A stretch of 36,490 bases of DNA, from positions 103,361 to 139,850 of the forward strand of contig NZ_KK088554.1 in NCBI RefSeq assembly GCF_000600335.2, in the 5' to 3' direction. Source of the DNA: Rubellimicrobium mesophilum DSM 19309. GTDB taxonomy: Bacteria; Pseudomonadota; Alphaproteobacteria; Rhodobacterales; Rhodobacteraceae. A program made the translations under genes and the position numbers. Shown here in pieces: positions 25,966 through 35,003 of this stretch (position 1 is the stretch's first letter; each line of letters begins with the position of its first letter). A model generated the notes under the pieces. It saw nothing but the letters and a program-made list of their open reading frames with translations, searched no databases and was not told the origin of the DNA.

Positions 25966-26988
25966 TCAGTCTGCAGATCGAGTTGCGGCGGAGGCCAGGA
26001 CATGCTGGAGATGCCGCTCAAGCGCGGCGATCTCAGCCTCGGCTGCCCGCTGCTCAGAGCCATGCTCCATAGCCATGGCTAGGCTGTCCTCGACTGCAGT
26101 CAGGGCCTCGGCATTGGCGGCCCGAACCGCGACGGCGTCAAACTCTTGGACCACGCCAGATGCTGTCCTCTGCCCAAGCGACGCCTCTCGGGCGCGGTCG
26201 AGGATCTGCGCCTGTACGGCTTGCGGCTCCCAGAGCTCAAGGGTGTCCGTCAGCATCGAGCGGATCCGTAGGGTCAAAGTCCTGTTGTTCTCCTGGATCG
26301 TTTGGAACGCCGCCAGTGACTGCCGGGCCAACTGACACGTCAGCTTAAGGTCGCGGATTCGGCGCTCCAGGCTGTCCCGAGCTCCACGCAAATCGCGCAA
26401 GGCTGCAGCCAAGACTGGCTGCCGTTCGCTGGATGCGGCCCCAAGCTCCTCAGAGCGGGCCGGGAGGATCTCGCTATCGAGTTCGGCCAGGGTGATCTGG
26501 CCCGCCTCGATATGGGCATTGAGATCATCAAGAAAGGCGAGGACCTTCGCGGAGATCACGTCGAGCGAACGGAGCGTCCGAAGGAGCTGGCGCTCATGCT
26601 CCACGAGGGTCTCGCGCAATGCATCGACCTGGGCCTGCAGCGCCTCGACGCGCCACAAGGTTTGGGCCAGGGGCACGGGACGCTCCCACAACTTCCTGCC
26701 CAAGACGGGCAGCCGCCGGCCCCACCAGGACCGATGGCTCTTGGGGTTGCTCTCCTCGTCCTCGAAGCCGCGCAGCGCGTCCACCACGGCCCTTAGCGCC
26801 TCGTCGGCAGCCGCGCTGTCCGCCGTACGCAGACAGGCGACCAGGCTCTGGCTCACAAGCTGAAGGTCTCTCTGCACCTTCACCCCGAAGGCCATGACCG
26901 TGGCGGAGCGGCTCAGGTCGAGCTCGGCCCTGGCGGCCTCGACGGCCGAGGCACGCATGGAGGCAAGGTTAGGATCGGGCGTGGTCAT
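25966..26988 (-). CDS. TelA-like toxic anion resistance family protein
   Basis: 340 residues from ATG 26988 (MTTPDPNLASMRASAVEAAR); the frame is open further upstream but without support. Mostly alpha-helical. Motifs: VLAFLDDLNAHIEAGQITLA, and LTCQLARQSLAAFQTIQENN followed by RSMLTDTLELWEPQAVQAQI, the TelA/KlaA pattern of R-Q-x-L...Q-x-I-x-N-N-x-x-L...T-x-x-L-W-x-x-Q. TelA proteins are linked to tellurite and envelope stress. It is divergent by 94 bp from yqiJ, which supports an envelope role. The N-terminal conserved block is less clear than the C-terminal one. Confidence 0.75.
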   Translation of the reverse strand: MTTPDPNLASMRASAVEAARAELDLSRSATVMAFGVKVQRDLQLVSQSLVACLRTADSAAADEALRAVVDALRGFEDEESNPKSHRSWWGRRLPVLGRKLWERPVPLAQTLWRVEALQAQVDALRETLVEHERQLLRTLRSLDVISAKVLAFLDDLNAHIEAGQITLAELDSEILPARSEELGAASSERQPVLAAALRDLRGARDSLERRIRDLKLTCQLARQSLAAFQTIQENNRTLTLRIRSMLTDTLELWEPQAVQAQILDRAREASLGQRTASGVVQEFDAVAVRAANAEALTAVEDSLAMAMEHGSEQRAAEAEIAALERHLQHVLASAATRSAD

Positions 26989-27082
26989 GGAAACCACACT
27001 CCCACATCCGTCCGCGACGCGCGATAAATTCTCCTGCGGTTCCAAGGGCCGGATAGCCCGAGGGCCGCCCTTCGACCTGCCC

Positions 27083-27808
27083 ATGACCGTTCTTTCAGCC
27101 CTTTGCTTTCCTGACCTTACGGATCCACCAGTGCTTGATCTCCTCCTTCAAGACGGCCTTCGGCCCTTTTTGGCCGCCGGTGGCCTCGTCATCGGCCTCC
27201 TTGCCCTCGAAGTGCTCCTCCTCACCGTTGGCATCAGCACCGAGATCGGCGGCGACCACGACAGCGGCCTCGGGCTCGACGTCACCCCCGACGTCGGCGA
27301 CCACGTGGCACCCCCTGCCAGTCAGGAGGTCGGGATCCACTCGGGCGCGACCAGCGGCAGCCTTCTCGACCTCCTGGGCCTTCGGGGCGTTCCGCTCACG
27401 GTCTGGCTCGCTTTTCTCGCGGCCTCTTATGCTGCCTTGGGCTTTGTGGCGCAGTCAGCCCTCAGCGCCGCCCTGGGTTGGATGCTACCCGCGTGGCCCG
27501 CTGGCCTCGCTGCGGCCGTTCCCGCGCTCCTGGTGACCGCGCGGGCGGCGCGGGTCCTCGCCGGGATGCTGCCTCGGGAAACCACGGCCGCCGTCTCGGA
27601 GAAGGCGTTCGGACGCCGCTTTGGCGACGTGACCGTAGGCGTCGCCCGCGCGGGAAGCCCGGCTCAGGTCAGGGTCACCGACCAGCACGGCAACCTCCAG
27701 TACCTCATGGCCGAGCCGCTCGATGCCAAGGACGAATTCTGCGAGGGCACTCGCGTCCTCATGCTGCGGGGTCCTGACGGCCACTACCGTCTCCTGGGCG
27801 CCGAGTAG
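27083..27808 (+). CDS. yqiJ: YqiJ-family OB-fold inner-membrane protein
   Basis: 241 residues from ATG 27083, chosen because the predicted N-terminal helix (FLAAGGLVIGLLALEVLLLT) then falls at the usual place; no strong ribosome binding site. A polar acidic loop, two more hydrophobic segments (PLTVWLAFLAASYAALGF and GLAAAVPALLVTARAAR) and a soluble C-terminal domain with FGDVTVGVARAGSPAQVRV and GTRVLMLRGPDGHYRLL fit the YqiJ OB-fold. YqiJ is a usual partner of the flotillin YqiK, which follows 84 bp downstream. Confidence 0.82.
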   Translation: MTVLSALCFPDLTDPPVLDLLLQDGLRPFLAAGGLVIGLLALEVLLLTVGISTEIGGDHDSGLGLDVTPDVGDHVAPPASQEVGIHSGATSGSLLDLLGLRGVPLTVWLAFLAASYAALGFVAQSALSAALGWMLPAWPAGLAAAVPALLVTARAARVLAGMLPRETTAAVSEKAFGRRFGDVTVGVARAGSPAQVRVTDQHGNLQYLMAEPLDAKDEFCEGTRVLMLRGPDGHYRLLGAE

Positions 27809-27892
27809 GAAAACCCCGCCTCGACACAGGGCATGGGCTCGGGACATGCCTGACTCATTCAACCAAGACCTCTGACAAGTGGACCTTTCTCG

Positions 27893-29548
27893 ATGACTGA
27901 ATTGATCCTTGGCCTCGGCATTCCGGCCGCCCTCGTCGTCGTCGCCCTCCTCGTGGTGGGCTTCATCTTCGCGCGTCTTTATCGGCGCTCCACTCGCGAG
28001 ATCGCTCTGGTCAAGACTGGGATTGGCGGCCGCAAGGTGATCATCGACGGCGGTACCCTTGTGGTCCCCGTCCTCCACGAGATCACCAAGATCAACATGA
28101 AGACCACCCGCCTCGAGGTGAAGCGCGCCGGCCAGTCGGCGCTCATCACCCTCGACCGTCTGCGGACCGATGTGGGCGCCGAGTTCTACGTGGCGGTGGA
28201 CCCTACCGAGGAGGGCATCGCCCGTGCGGCCCAGACGCTGGGCGCCCGTACCTTTGACGAGTCCGCGCTCCGCGAGATGATCGAAGGCAAGCTCGTAGAT
28301 GGTCTGCGCGGTGTCGCCGCCAAGATGACCCTCGACCAACTCCACGAGAATCGCTCGGAGTTCGTCCAGCAGGTGCAGCAGGCTGTGGGCGAGGACCTCA
28401 AGAAGAACGGCCTCGCGCTCGAGTCCGTGTCGCTCACCGCGCTGGACCAAACGCCGCTCGAGGGCCTCGACGAGAACAACATCTTCAACGCCGTCGGCAT
28501 GCAGCACCAAGCCGAGCGGATTGCCGAAAGCCGCAAGAAGCGCGCCCAGATCGAGGCCGAGGCCCAGGTCGCCGTGGCTCGGAGCCAACAGGAAGCTGAA
28601 GTCCGCACCTACGAGATCCAGCGCACCCAGGAGCAGGCCCGCGTCGAGCAGAGCGTGCAAATGCAGGGCCTCAAGGCCCAGGAAGCTGCCGAGACCGCCC
28701 GTAAGAAGGAAGAAGCGGATCGCGCCGCTGCCGAGGCCCGGATCGCGCGCGAGAAGGCGATCCAAATCGCCGAGCAGGAGCGTCAGCGCGAGGTCGAGAT
28801 CGCTGAACAGAATCGGCGCATCGCCATCGCCCAGAAGTCCGAGGAGGAGAGCCAGGCCCGCGCTAAGGCGGACGAGGCCTCGGCCCAGGCCGTTGCGGCG
28901 AACGAGAGCATCACCACGGCCCGTGAGGTCGCCGAGGCCGAGCGTCGCCGTCGGATCACCCTGATCGCCGCCGAGGAGGAGGCCCAGAAGGCCGCGACCG
29001 CTATCCGGGTGGCAGCCGAGGCCGAGAAGGCCGCCGCGGCCGACCGTGCCGCCGCGCTCCTCGAGACGGCTCGGGCCGAGGCCGAGCAGATCACGATCCG
29101 CGCCGAGGCTCACAAGTCCGAGCAGTTGGCCCAGGCCGAAGGCCTGCGGGCGCTCAACGATGCCGAAAACTCGATCGGCGCCAACGTGATCGACTTCCGC
29201 AAGTTCAAGGAGCGGCTCACCGCCATGCCTGCAATCATCGAGGCCATGGTCAAGCCAGCCGAGCGGATCGGTGCCATCACGATCAACAAGATCGAGGGCT
29301 TGAACGGCCCGGGCTCGCAGGCCGGCACCACTGGCGGGACTGGCATGGCCAGCCCGATCGGTAACCCGGTCGAACAGGTCTTCGACCAGATCCGCCACAA
29401 CGCGGTGGCCATGCCGGTCCTCAACGCCATCGGAGCGGCGGTGGGCCTCAACGTCCAGGACGGTCTGGCCGGCATGATCCCGACCGAGGAACCATCGGCG
29501 GCGCTGGCTGGGCCTCCGGCGCCGGCCACCACAATTGCAGCCGAGTAA
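27893..29548 (+). CDS. yqiK: flotillin-family protein YqiK
   Basis: 551 residues, like E. coli YqiK. N-terminal membrane anchor (LGIPAALVVVALLVVGFIF, residues 8-26), Band 7/SPFH domain about 35-210 (GGRKVIIDGGTLVVPVLHEI, then LDRLRTDVGAEFYVAVDP), and a long Glu/Ala-rich coiled coil about 215-430 (EAQVAVARSQQEAEVRTYEI), then a Gly/Pro-rich tail. Flotillins build oligomeric scaffolds in ordered membrane patches at the inner membrane. It forms an operon with yqiJ and faces a TelA-like gene. Confidence 0.93.
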   Translation: MTELILGLGIPAALVVVALLVVGFIFARLYRRSTREIALVKTGIGGRKVIIDGGTLVVPVLHEITKINMKTTRLEVKRAGQSALITLDRLRTDVGAEFYVAVDPTEEGIARAAQTLGARTFDESALREMIEGKLVDGLRGVAAKMTLDQLHENRSEFVQQVQQAVGEDLKKNGLALESVSLTALDQTPLEGLDENNIFNAVGMQHQAERIAESRKKRAQIEAEAQVAVARSQQEAEVRTYEIQRTQEQARVEQSVQMQGLKAQEAAETARKKEEADRAAAEARIAREKAIQIAEQERQREVEIAEQNRRIAIAQKSEEESQARAKADEASAQAVAANESITTAREVAEAERRRRITLIAAEEEAQKAATAIRVAAEAEKAAAADRAAALLETARAEAEQITIRAEAHKSEQLAQAEGLRALNDAENSIGANVIDFRKFKERLTAMPAIIEAMVKPAERIGAITINKIEGLNGPGSQAGTTGGTGMASPIGNPVEQVFDQIRHNAVAMPVLNAIGAAVGLNVQDGLAGMIPTEEPSAALAGPPAPATTIAAE

Positions 29549-29957
29549 CTCGGGAGCCGAGCCATATTGGATCAGAATCTGAGCGCCGGCCCCAGGGCTA
29601 GCGCTCCTCGTCTTTCGGGCAAGCGGGCGCTGGTCCTCGCGCTGGAGCGAACGGGCTGCGTTGGGGACCTGCGGCAGTTACGCCTCATCAATCGAACTCG
29701 AGTTGCCCGAACACCGCCGGGCGGCGAGAAGGCATCAACTCCTGGAGTATAAAGCGGGACTGGCCAATCGCTCGCCGCTGACCTAGCGCAAGCAGCCCCT
29801 GGCGCTGCCGGGGCTCGGCCGCTGAGACTTGGGATCACTTCCTGCCCGCGCACGTCGCTTGACGATAGACGATGCTACACGAACACGCCCGGCCGCTCCT
29901 TCCAAACACATCGGGTAGGAAGTCGGCGGACGCGGACACGACCGGTGAGCGGGGCCC
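29549..29957. other. intergenic between convergent yqiK and LuxR genes
   Basis: 409 bp with no supported gene. AGCCCCtGGC-GCT-GCCGGGGCT (29794-29815) forms a 9-pair hairpin with one bulge and is a candidate bidirectional terminator, though no T tract follows. Confidence 0.45.
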
Positions 29958-30788
29958 CTAAGCGGAAGGCACCACCGTCTCGGGCGAGTCCACAATGAAG
30001 AGCTGGTTGTAGAAGGCGGCCTTGAGCACGGCCTGGGCGGTGGTCTCCGCGCCCAGGGCTTCGCGGGCCAGGCGCAGGTGTTTCTCGACGGTGGCGGGCG
30101 AGAGCTCCATGAGGAGCGCGATGTCCTGCGCGGTCTTGCCGTCGCCCACCCACTGCAGCGCCTCGCGCTGCCGCTCGGTGAGCTTCCGCGACCCGGCATG
30201 GGGCAGGGACAGGAGCTTGAGGTGGAAGACGTTGTTCACCGCCACGATGCTGGGCCCGTGCTCGGCCCAGATCGCGTCGGCGTCGTCCTGGCTCAGGCCT
30301 GCGCGGGCGCAGAGGCCGAGGCCACCCTTGGCGCGTGGCATCAACGAGCGGAAGCTGATGGTGTAGCCGCAGGTCAGGCCCATGCGCTGGTTGAACTCGA
30401 CCACCTTGAGCTCGGCCGGGCTGAAGCCGCCCTGGCGGGCCTTCTCGGCGAGCCAAGCCCAGGAGCAGGCGCCGTCGTTCTCGAGCGCCCAGCGGATCAT
30501 CGGGCTCTGGAGGTAGAGACCCCGGCCGAGGTAGGGGCGCACATGGGCGGGCGGCAGGTTGGTCAGGACAATCAGATCCTGCGGGTCGCCCACCGAGCGG
30601 CCGTTGCGGTAGCGCGTGTAGCTGTAGAGCAACCGGTCAAAGCCGAAGGCCGCCATGGCCTCAAGGTGCAGCTGCCACAGGCTCTCGACCGAGCCCGCCC
30701 CGTTCACGCGATCCAGATGAGCGACGATGTCCAGCGTGGGGGCGGGGATAGTATGTCCTAGGTTAGGCGCACAGAGTTCAGACGTCAC
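29958..30788 (-). CDS. LuxR-type regulator with autoinducer-binding domain (solo)
   Basis: 276 residues from GTG 30788, which overlaps the stop of the upstream membrane protein gene as GTGA; upstream frame is the shadow of that gene. N-terminal autoinducer-binding domain about 20-170 (FGFDRLLYSYTRYRNG, LGRGLYLQSPMIRWALENDG), C-terminal LuxR helix-turn-helix about 203-265 (LTERQREALQWVGDGKTAQD and SPATVEKHLRLAREALGAE). At the position of the acyl-homoserine-lactone contact Asp (TraR D70) it has Ser95, although Pro96 is kept, so the ligand may not be a normal AHL. No luxI is in the window. Confidence 0.85.
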   Translation of the reverse strand: MTSELCAPNLGHTIPAPTLDIVAHLDRVNGAGSVESLWQLHLEAMAAFGFDRLLYSYTRYRNGRSVGDPQDLIVLTNLPPAHVRPYLGRGLYLQSPMIRWALENDGACSWAWLAEKARQGGFSPAELKVVEFNQRMGLTCGYTISFRSLMPRAKGGLGLCARAGLSQDDADAIWAEHGPSIVAVNNVFHLKLLSLPHAGSRKLTERQREALQWVGDGKTAQDIALLMELSPATVEKHLRLAREALGAETTAQAVLKAAFYNQLFIVDSPETVVPSA

Positions 30789-31042
30789 AGCGTCACCGCG
30801 CCTCCCCACCCAGAGGCCATGCGCAGCCAGCGCGACCGCAGCATGTGCGCCAGCTGCACGAGATTGAGGACGAGGAACACGCAGTTCCAGGCCACCACGT
30901 TCATCATGGGCTCGGGCTGGTTGTAGAAGTAGGTCACGACACAGGACGTGCCGACCACAGACAGCAGTCGCAGCCGAAGCATGTCGGTGGTGAAGTAGCC
31001 CAGGACAAAGAAGAGGTTCGCGGCGTTGATCAGGACGTTCAT
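30785..31042 (-). CDS. small Popeye-like membrane protein
   Basis: 85 residues with three hydrophobic stretches: about 4-22 (LINAANLFFVLGYFTTDML), 25-42 (RLLSVVGTSCVVTYFYNQ) and 48-67. The N-x2-N-x-F...Y...DMLRLR-x-L...G...YF...P...AWN...F...N-x-x-Q arrangement resembles the membrane part of Popeye-domain proteins, but no cyclic-nucleotide domain follows. Its stop overlaps the GTG of the LuxR gene by 4 bp, so the two are translationally coupled; it may sense or report membrane state to the regulator (inference). The family call is from motif memory. Confidence 0.65.
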   Translation of the reverse strand: MNVLINAANLFFVLGYFTTDMLRLRLLSVVGTSCVVTYFYNQPEPMMNVVAWNCVFLVLNLVQLAHMLRSRWLRMASGWGGAVTL

Positions 31043-31915
31043 GGCAGAAACTCAAAAATCAAAGCTCAAATGGCGAGCCCGCCACGGCGGAGGACCGGTG
31101 GCGCGGGCTCATGTGAAATGCAGGCGGGCGGAGCCACTAGATGGGGGCGGCGCAATTGCCGCGTCAGTCCAGCAGAACCTAGGCGCTCTATCGCGCCGCA
31201 GGCTCTCGGCAACAAGTCAGGAAATCAAGACCACGGCTCGCAGAAGGAAGGCACGACACGCACGGCGCAGCCAGTCCGGTCTTGCTGGGTCATCCGTCCC
31301 TCGCAGTAGCAGGCGTCGGCACCCGGCGGGTCGTCGAGCACAATTGAGTCCGGCACCACTTGTCGGGCTTGATTTGCAGCTTCGACGAGGAGGATTTGGA
31401 GGACCTGCCGACGCCGGGTGAGATCCCTCTCCCGCGACCGGATAGTGGCCACCCCAAAGTAGCTGACCTGTGACATCTTGATCGAGACGTGGTTGTCCGG
31501 TGCGCCGCGACGCATGCGTCTGTAGCCACCTCGGCGTAGCAAAGGCAGGGCATTGCATAGAGCCACCCATCGGCTTACAGACCCTCGATTGTGGCCGCCG
31601 GCCTTAGCCGCCGTCGCGCCACAGGACGACGGCTGACGGGCCGCGTGCCCGTTCCTCGTTTCTGGATGGCCTATCCTCGTGCCCGATCTCTCGGTCTGCC
31701 CTGAATCTTCAAGGCCCTGCGCTTGCCCAGAGGCTTGATGAGCCCCACATGGGGTGGATATCTCCAGCCCTCGCGTGCGATCCCTCCGGCCGTGGCCTCC
31801 GCTACGTCGGCCAGCCCCGTTTCCGACGCCGCTGCCCTTCCGCAGAGCGGCGAACGACCCCCACCCACCGTCCATCGCGGACGCAACGCGGAACCCTAAG
31901 GATGTAATACCCTTC
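31043..31915. other. long intergenic upstream of infB
   Basis: 873 bp between the divergent Popeye-like gene and infB. No nusA, ylxR or rimP sequence is visible on either strand. It must carry the infB promoter. One weak small frame lies at 31225-31476. The very long minus-strand frame across it is an antisense shadow of infB. Confidence 0.45.
31225..31476 (-). CDS. possible small protein, 83 residues
   Basis: MSQVSYFGVATIRSRERDLT to VRVVPSFCEPWS reads like ordinary globular sequence, with third-position GC near 73% and four Cys in the C-terminal half (ACYC, GCAV, SFCE). There is no clear ribosome binding site and no family I recognise. Low confidence. Confidence 0.3.
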   Translation of the reverse strand: MSQVSYFGVATIRSRERDLTRRRQVLQILLVEAANQARQVVPDSIVLDDPPGADACYCEGRMTQQDRTGCAVRVVPSFCEPWS

Positions 31916-34900
31916 ATGACCACGACCGGCGAAAAGAAGACCCTGAGCCTTGGCCCATCGAGCGCCCGCCCCTCTCCCCTGAAACCAGGCTTTGCCCCGA
32001 GCCGCACCAAGGCCGTGGTGGTGGAAACCCGGGACGGCAAGCGCGTGGTGGCCCCGCCTCCCTCGCCCAAGCCCAGCCTGACGCTGGGCGTCCGATCCGC
32101 CCCGCTGGGCGTGACGCCCCGCACGCCGGTCGCTCCCGAGGAGCCCGCCAACCGCCCCGCCGGGATGTCGGCCGCCGAGCTCGAGCGCCGCGCCAGGGTC
32201 CTTGCCGCCGCCCGCGCCCGTGAGGCCGAAGAGGCCGCGCAGCGTGCCGCCGAGGAGGCAGCCCGCGAAGAGGAGCGCACCCGCCGCCGCGCCGAGATCG
32301 AGGCCCGCGAGCAGGAAGAGGCAGCCCGGGCTGCGGCCGAGGTGGCCCAGCGTGCCGCCGAGGAGGCCCGCGCCGAGGAAGCACGGATCAAGGCTGAGGC
32401 GGACGCCCGCGCGAAGGCTGAAGAGGAGGCCCGTGAGCGCGAAGAGGCGGCCCGCGCTGAGGCGGCTCGCCGCCAGGCAGACGAGGAGGCCCTCGCCGCT
32501 CGCCGGGCCGCGGCTCAGGCGTCCGCTTCAGCGGCCCGTGCCCCTGTTCGCCCGAACCCCTCGCCGATGCGGTCAGCCGCCCGCGGCATCGCCGCCCCCG
32601 GAGGAGCGGCCAAGCGGCCGGCCGGCCTGTCGGAGGCCGAGCTTGAGCGTCGCCGGAAGGCGCTCGCCGCGGCCCGGGCCAACGAGGCCGAGGACACCGC
32701 GCGTCGTGCGGCCGAAGAGGCGGCTCGCGAGGAGGAGCGCGCCCGCCGCCGCGCCGAGATCGCGGCCCGCGAGCAGGAGGAAGCGGCTCGTGCCGAGGCC
32801 GCCCGGGTCGAGGCGGAGCTCAAGGCCGTGGAAGCCGCCCGCAAGGCTCAGGAGGACGCCCGGCTGGCGATCATCGCCGCCCGCAAGGCGGCGGCTCAGG
32901 CCGCGCCGACGTCCCGCGTCCAGATCGAGCCCGGCCCGCCGCCCTCCGAGGAGGACCGCCGCGCCGCGCTCCAGGCCCGCCGGCCCGACCGCGACAAGGG
33001 CGATGCCCGCGGTGCCGCCAAGGAGAAGGCCGCGAAGCCCGCCCGCGAGACCGAAGAGCGTCGCGGCGGCCGCATGACCCTCAACCAGGCGCTGGGGGAC
33101 GGCGATCGCCGGCAGTCGATGGCCGCCGCGCGTCGCAAGCAGGAACGCGCCCGGGCGAAGGCGATGGGGACCTTCGAGGCCCGCGAGAAGATTGTGCGCG
33201 ACGTCCAGCTCCCCGAAGCCATCACGGTGGCGGAGCTGGCGGGCCGCATGGCGGAACGCGTGACCGATGTCATCAAGGCGCTCATGCGCATGGGCGTCAT
33301 GGCCACCCAGAACCAGACGCTTGACGCCGATACGGCCGAGATCCTCATCGAGGAGTTCGGCCACCGCGTCGTTCGCGTGTCCGATGCGGACGTGGAGCAG
33401 GCGATCGACACGGTCGTCGACGCGCCCGAGGCCCTGCGTCCGCGGCCCCCGATTGTCACGATCATGGGCCATGTCGATCACGGCAAGACCTCGCTGCTCG
33501 ACGCCATCCGCAAGACGAACGTCGTCTCCGGCGAGGCGGGCGGCATCACCCAGCACATCGGGGCCTACCAGGTCACCGCCGAGTCCGGAGTGATGCTGAC
33601 CTTCCTCGACACCCCCGGCCACGCGGCCTTCACCTCGATGCGGGCCCGGGGCGCCAACGTCACCGACATCGTGGTGCTGGTGGTCGCGGCGGACGATGCG
33701 GTCATGCCGCAGACGGTCGAAGCGATCTCCCACGCCAGAGCGGCCGGCGTGCCCCTGATCGTGGCGATCAACAAGATCGACAAGTATGACGCCGACCCCC
33801 AGAAGGTCCGCACGGCCCTCCTCCAGCACGAGGTCGTGGTCGAGCAGTTCTCGGGCGACGTGCAGGACGTGGAGGTCTCGGCCAAGACCGGCCAGGGCCT
33901 CGACAGCCTCCTGGACGCCATCGCGCTGCAGAGCGAAGTCTTGGAACTCAGGGCCAACCCCGAGCGCACAGCGACGGGCGCCGTGATCGAGGCCAAGCTC
34001 GACGTGGGCCGCGGCCCGGTGGCGACCGTGCTCGTGCAGAACGGCACGCTCAAGAAGGGCGACATCTTCGTCGTGGGCGAGAGCTGGGGCAAGGTCCGGG
34101 CGCTGATCGACGACAAGGGCCAGACCGTGACGGAAGCCGGTCCATCCACGCCCGTCGAGGTGCTGGGCCTGGCGGCCACGCCGCAGGCCGGCGACGTCCT
34201 CAACGTGGTCGAGACCGAGGCGCAGGCCCGCGAGATCGCGGACTACCGGGCCAAGGTTGCGCGCGACAAGCGAGCCGCGGCCGGAGCGGCTCAGACCCTC
34301 GAGCAGCTGATGGCGCGGGCCAAGGCCGACGCGGCGGGCGCGGAGCTGGCCCTCGTGGTCAAGGCCGACGTCCAGGGCTCGGCCGAGGCGATCGTGCAGG
34401 CCTTGGAGAAGGTCGGCAACGAGGAGGTGCGCGTGCGCGTGCTCCACTCGGGAGTGGGCGCCATTACCGAGTCCGATGTCGGTCTGGCCGAGGCCTCCAA
34501 GACGCCGATCATCGGCTTCAACGTCCGCGCGAACGCCTCCGCCCGGGCTTCGGCCCATCAGAAGGGGGTCGAGCTCCGCTACTACTCGATCATCTACGAC
34601 CTGGTGGACGACATCAAAGCGGCGGCGTCCGGCCTCCTCAAGGCCGAGGTGCGCGAGAAGTTCATCGGCTACGCCCGCATCCTCGAGGTCTTCAAGGTCT
34701 CGGGCGTGGGCGGTCGCGGGCTGCCTCGTCACCGAGGGCGTGGCGCGCAAGTCGGCCGGGGTCCGTCTGCTGCGGGACAACGTGGTCATCCACGAAGGCA
34801 CGCTCAAGACGCTCCAGCGCTTCAAGGACCAGGTCAACGAGGTCCAGTCCGGCCAAGAGTGCGGCATGGCCTTCGAGAACTACGACGATGTCCGCCAAGG

Positions 34901-34949
34901 CGACGTCATCGAGATCTTCGAGCGCGAGACGGTCGAGCGGACGCTCTGA
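31916..34949 (+). CDS. infB: translation initiation factor IF-2, with a frameshift near the 3' end
   Basis: Start at ATG 31916 ([12 protein letters not shown]), AAGGA at 31898-31902; the frame is open back to 31754. N-terminal RTKAVVVET motif, then about 300 residues of Ala/Glu/Arg-rich helix with an internal repeat. GTPase: [12 protein letters not shown] (G1), [16 protein letters not shown] (G3), NKIDK (G4), [10 protein letters not shown] (G5). After EVFKVSGVG the frame breaks at 34711-34713. The correct end [20 protein letters not shown] to [10 protein letters not shown] continues in another frame to 34949, while the broken frame runs to 35032. The family pattern VG-x-VAGC suggests two bases are missing; corrected length is about 1011. 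IF-2 is essential, so sequencing error is likely, or this is a decaying second copy. No nusA-operon genes flank it. Confidence 0.93.
32152..32808 (+). repeat. internal repeat within the IF-2 N-terminal region
   Basis: Two blocks of about 65 residues, 32152-32346 and 32614-32808, align closely: [20 protein letters not shown] versus [20 protein letters not shown], both followed by [11 protein letters not shown] and [16 protein letters not shown]. An intragenic duplication in the coiled N-terminal extension. Confidence 0.75.
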
Positions 34950-34975
34950 TCCGCCCGACATCGCCAGGAGCGCAG

Positions 34976-35003
34976 AGAAGGGGCTTGGAAACAGGCCCCT
35001 TCT
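34976..35003 (+). terminator. terminator of infB
   Basis: AGAAGGGGC (34976-34984) pairs perfectly with GCCCCTTCT (34995-35003) around a 10-base loop, 27 bp after the infB stop, followed by a short T-containing stretch (gcgtttct). It suggests infB ends its transcript here rather than continuing to rbfA. Confidence 0.75.

Noticed and set aside
27485..29398. 637-residue minus-strand frame opposite yqiK
   Set aside because: Low-complexity Leu/Gly/Asp sequence typical of the antisense of a GC-rich coiled-coil gene.
32573..34867. 764-residue minus-strand frame opposite infB
   Set aside because: Antisense of infB, rich in His/Asp/Leu with no domain; an artefact of high GC.
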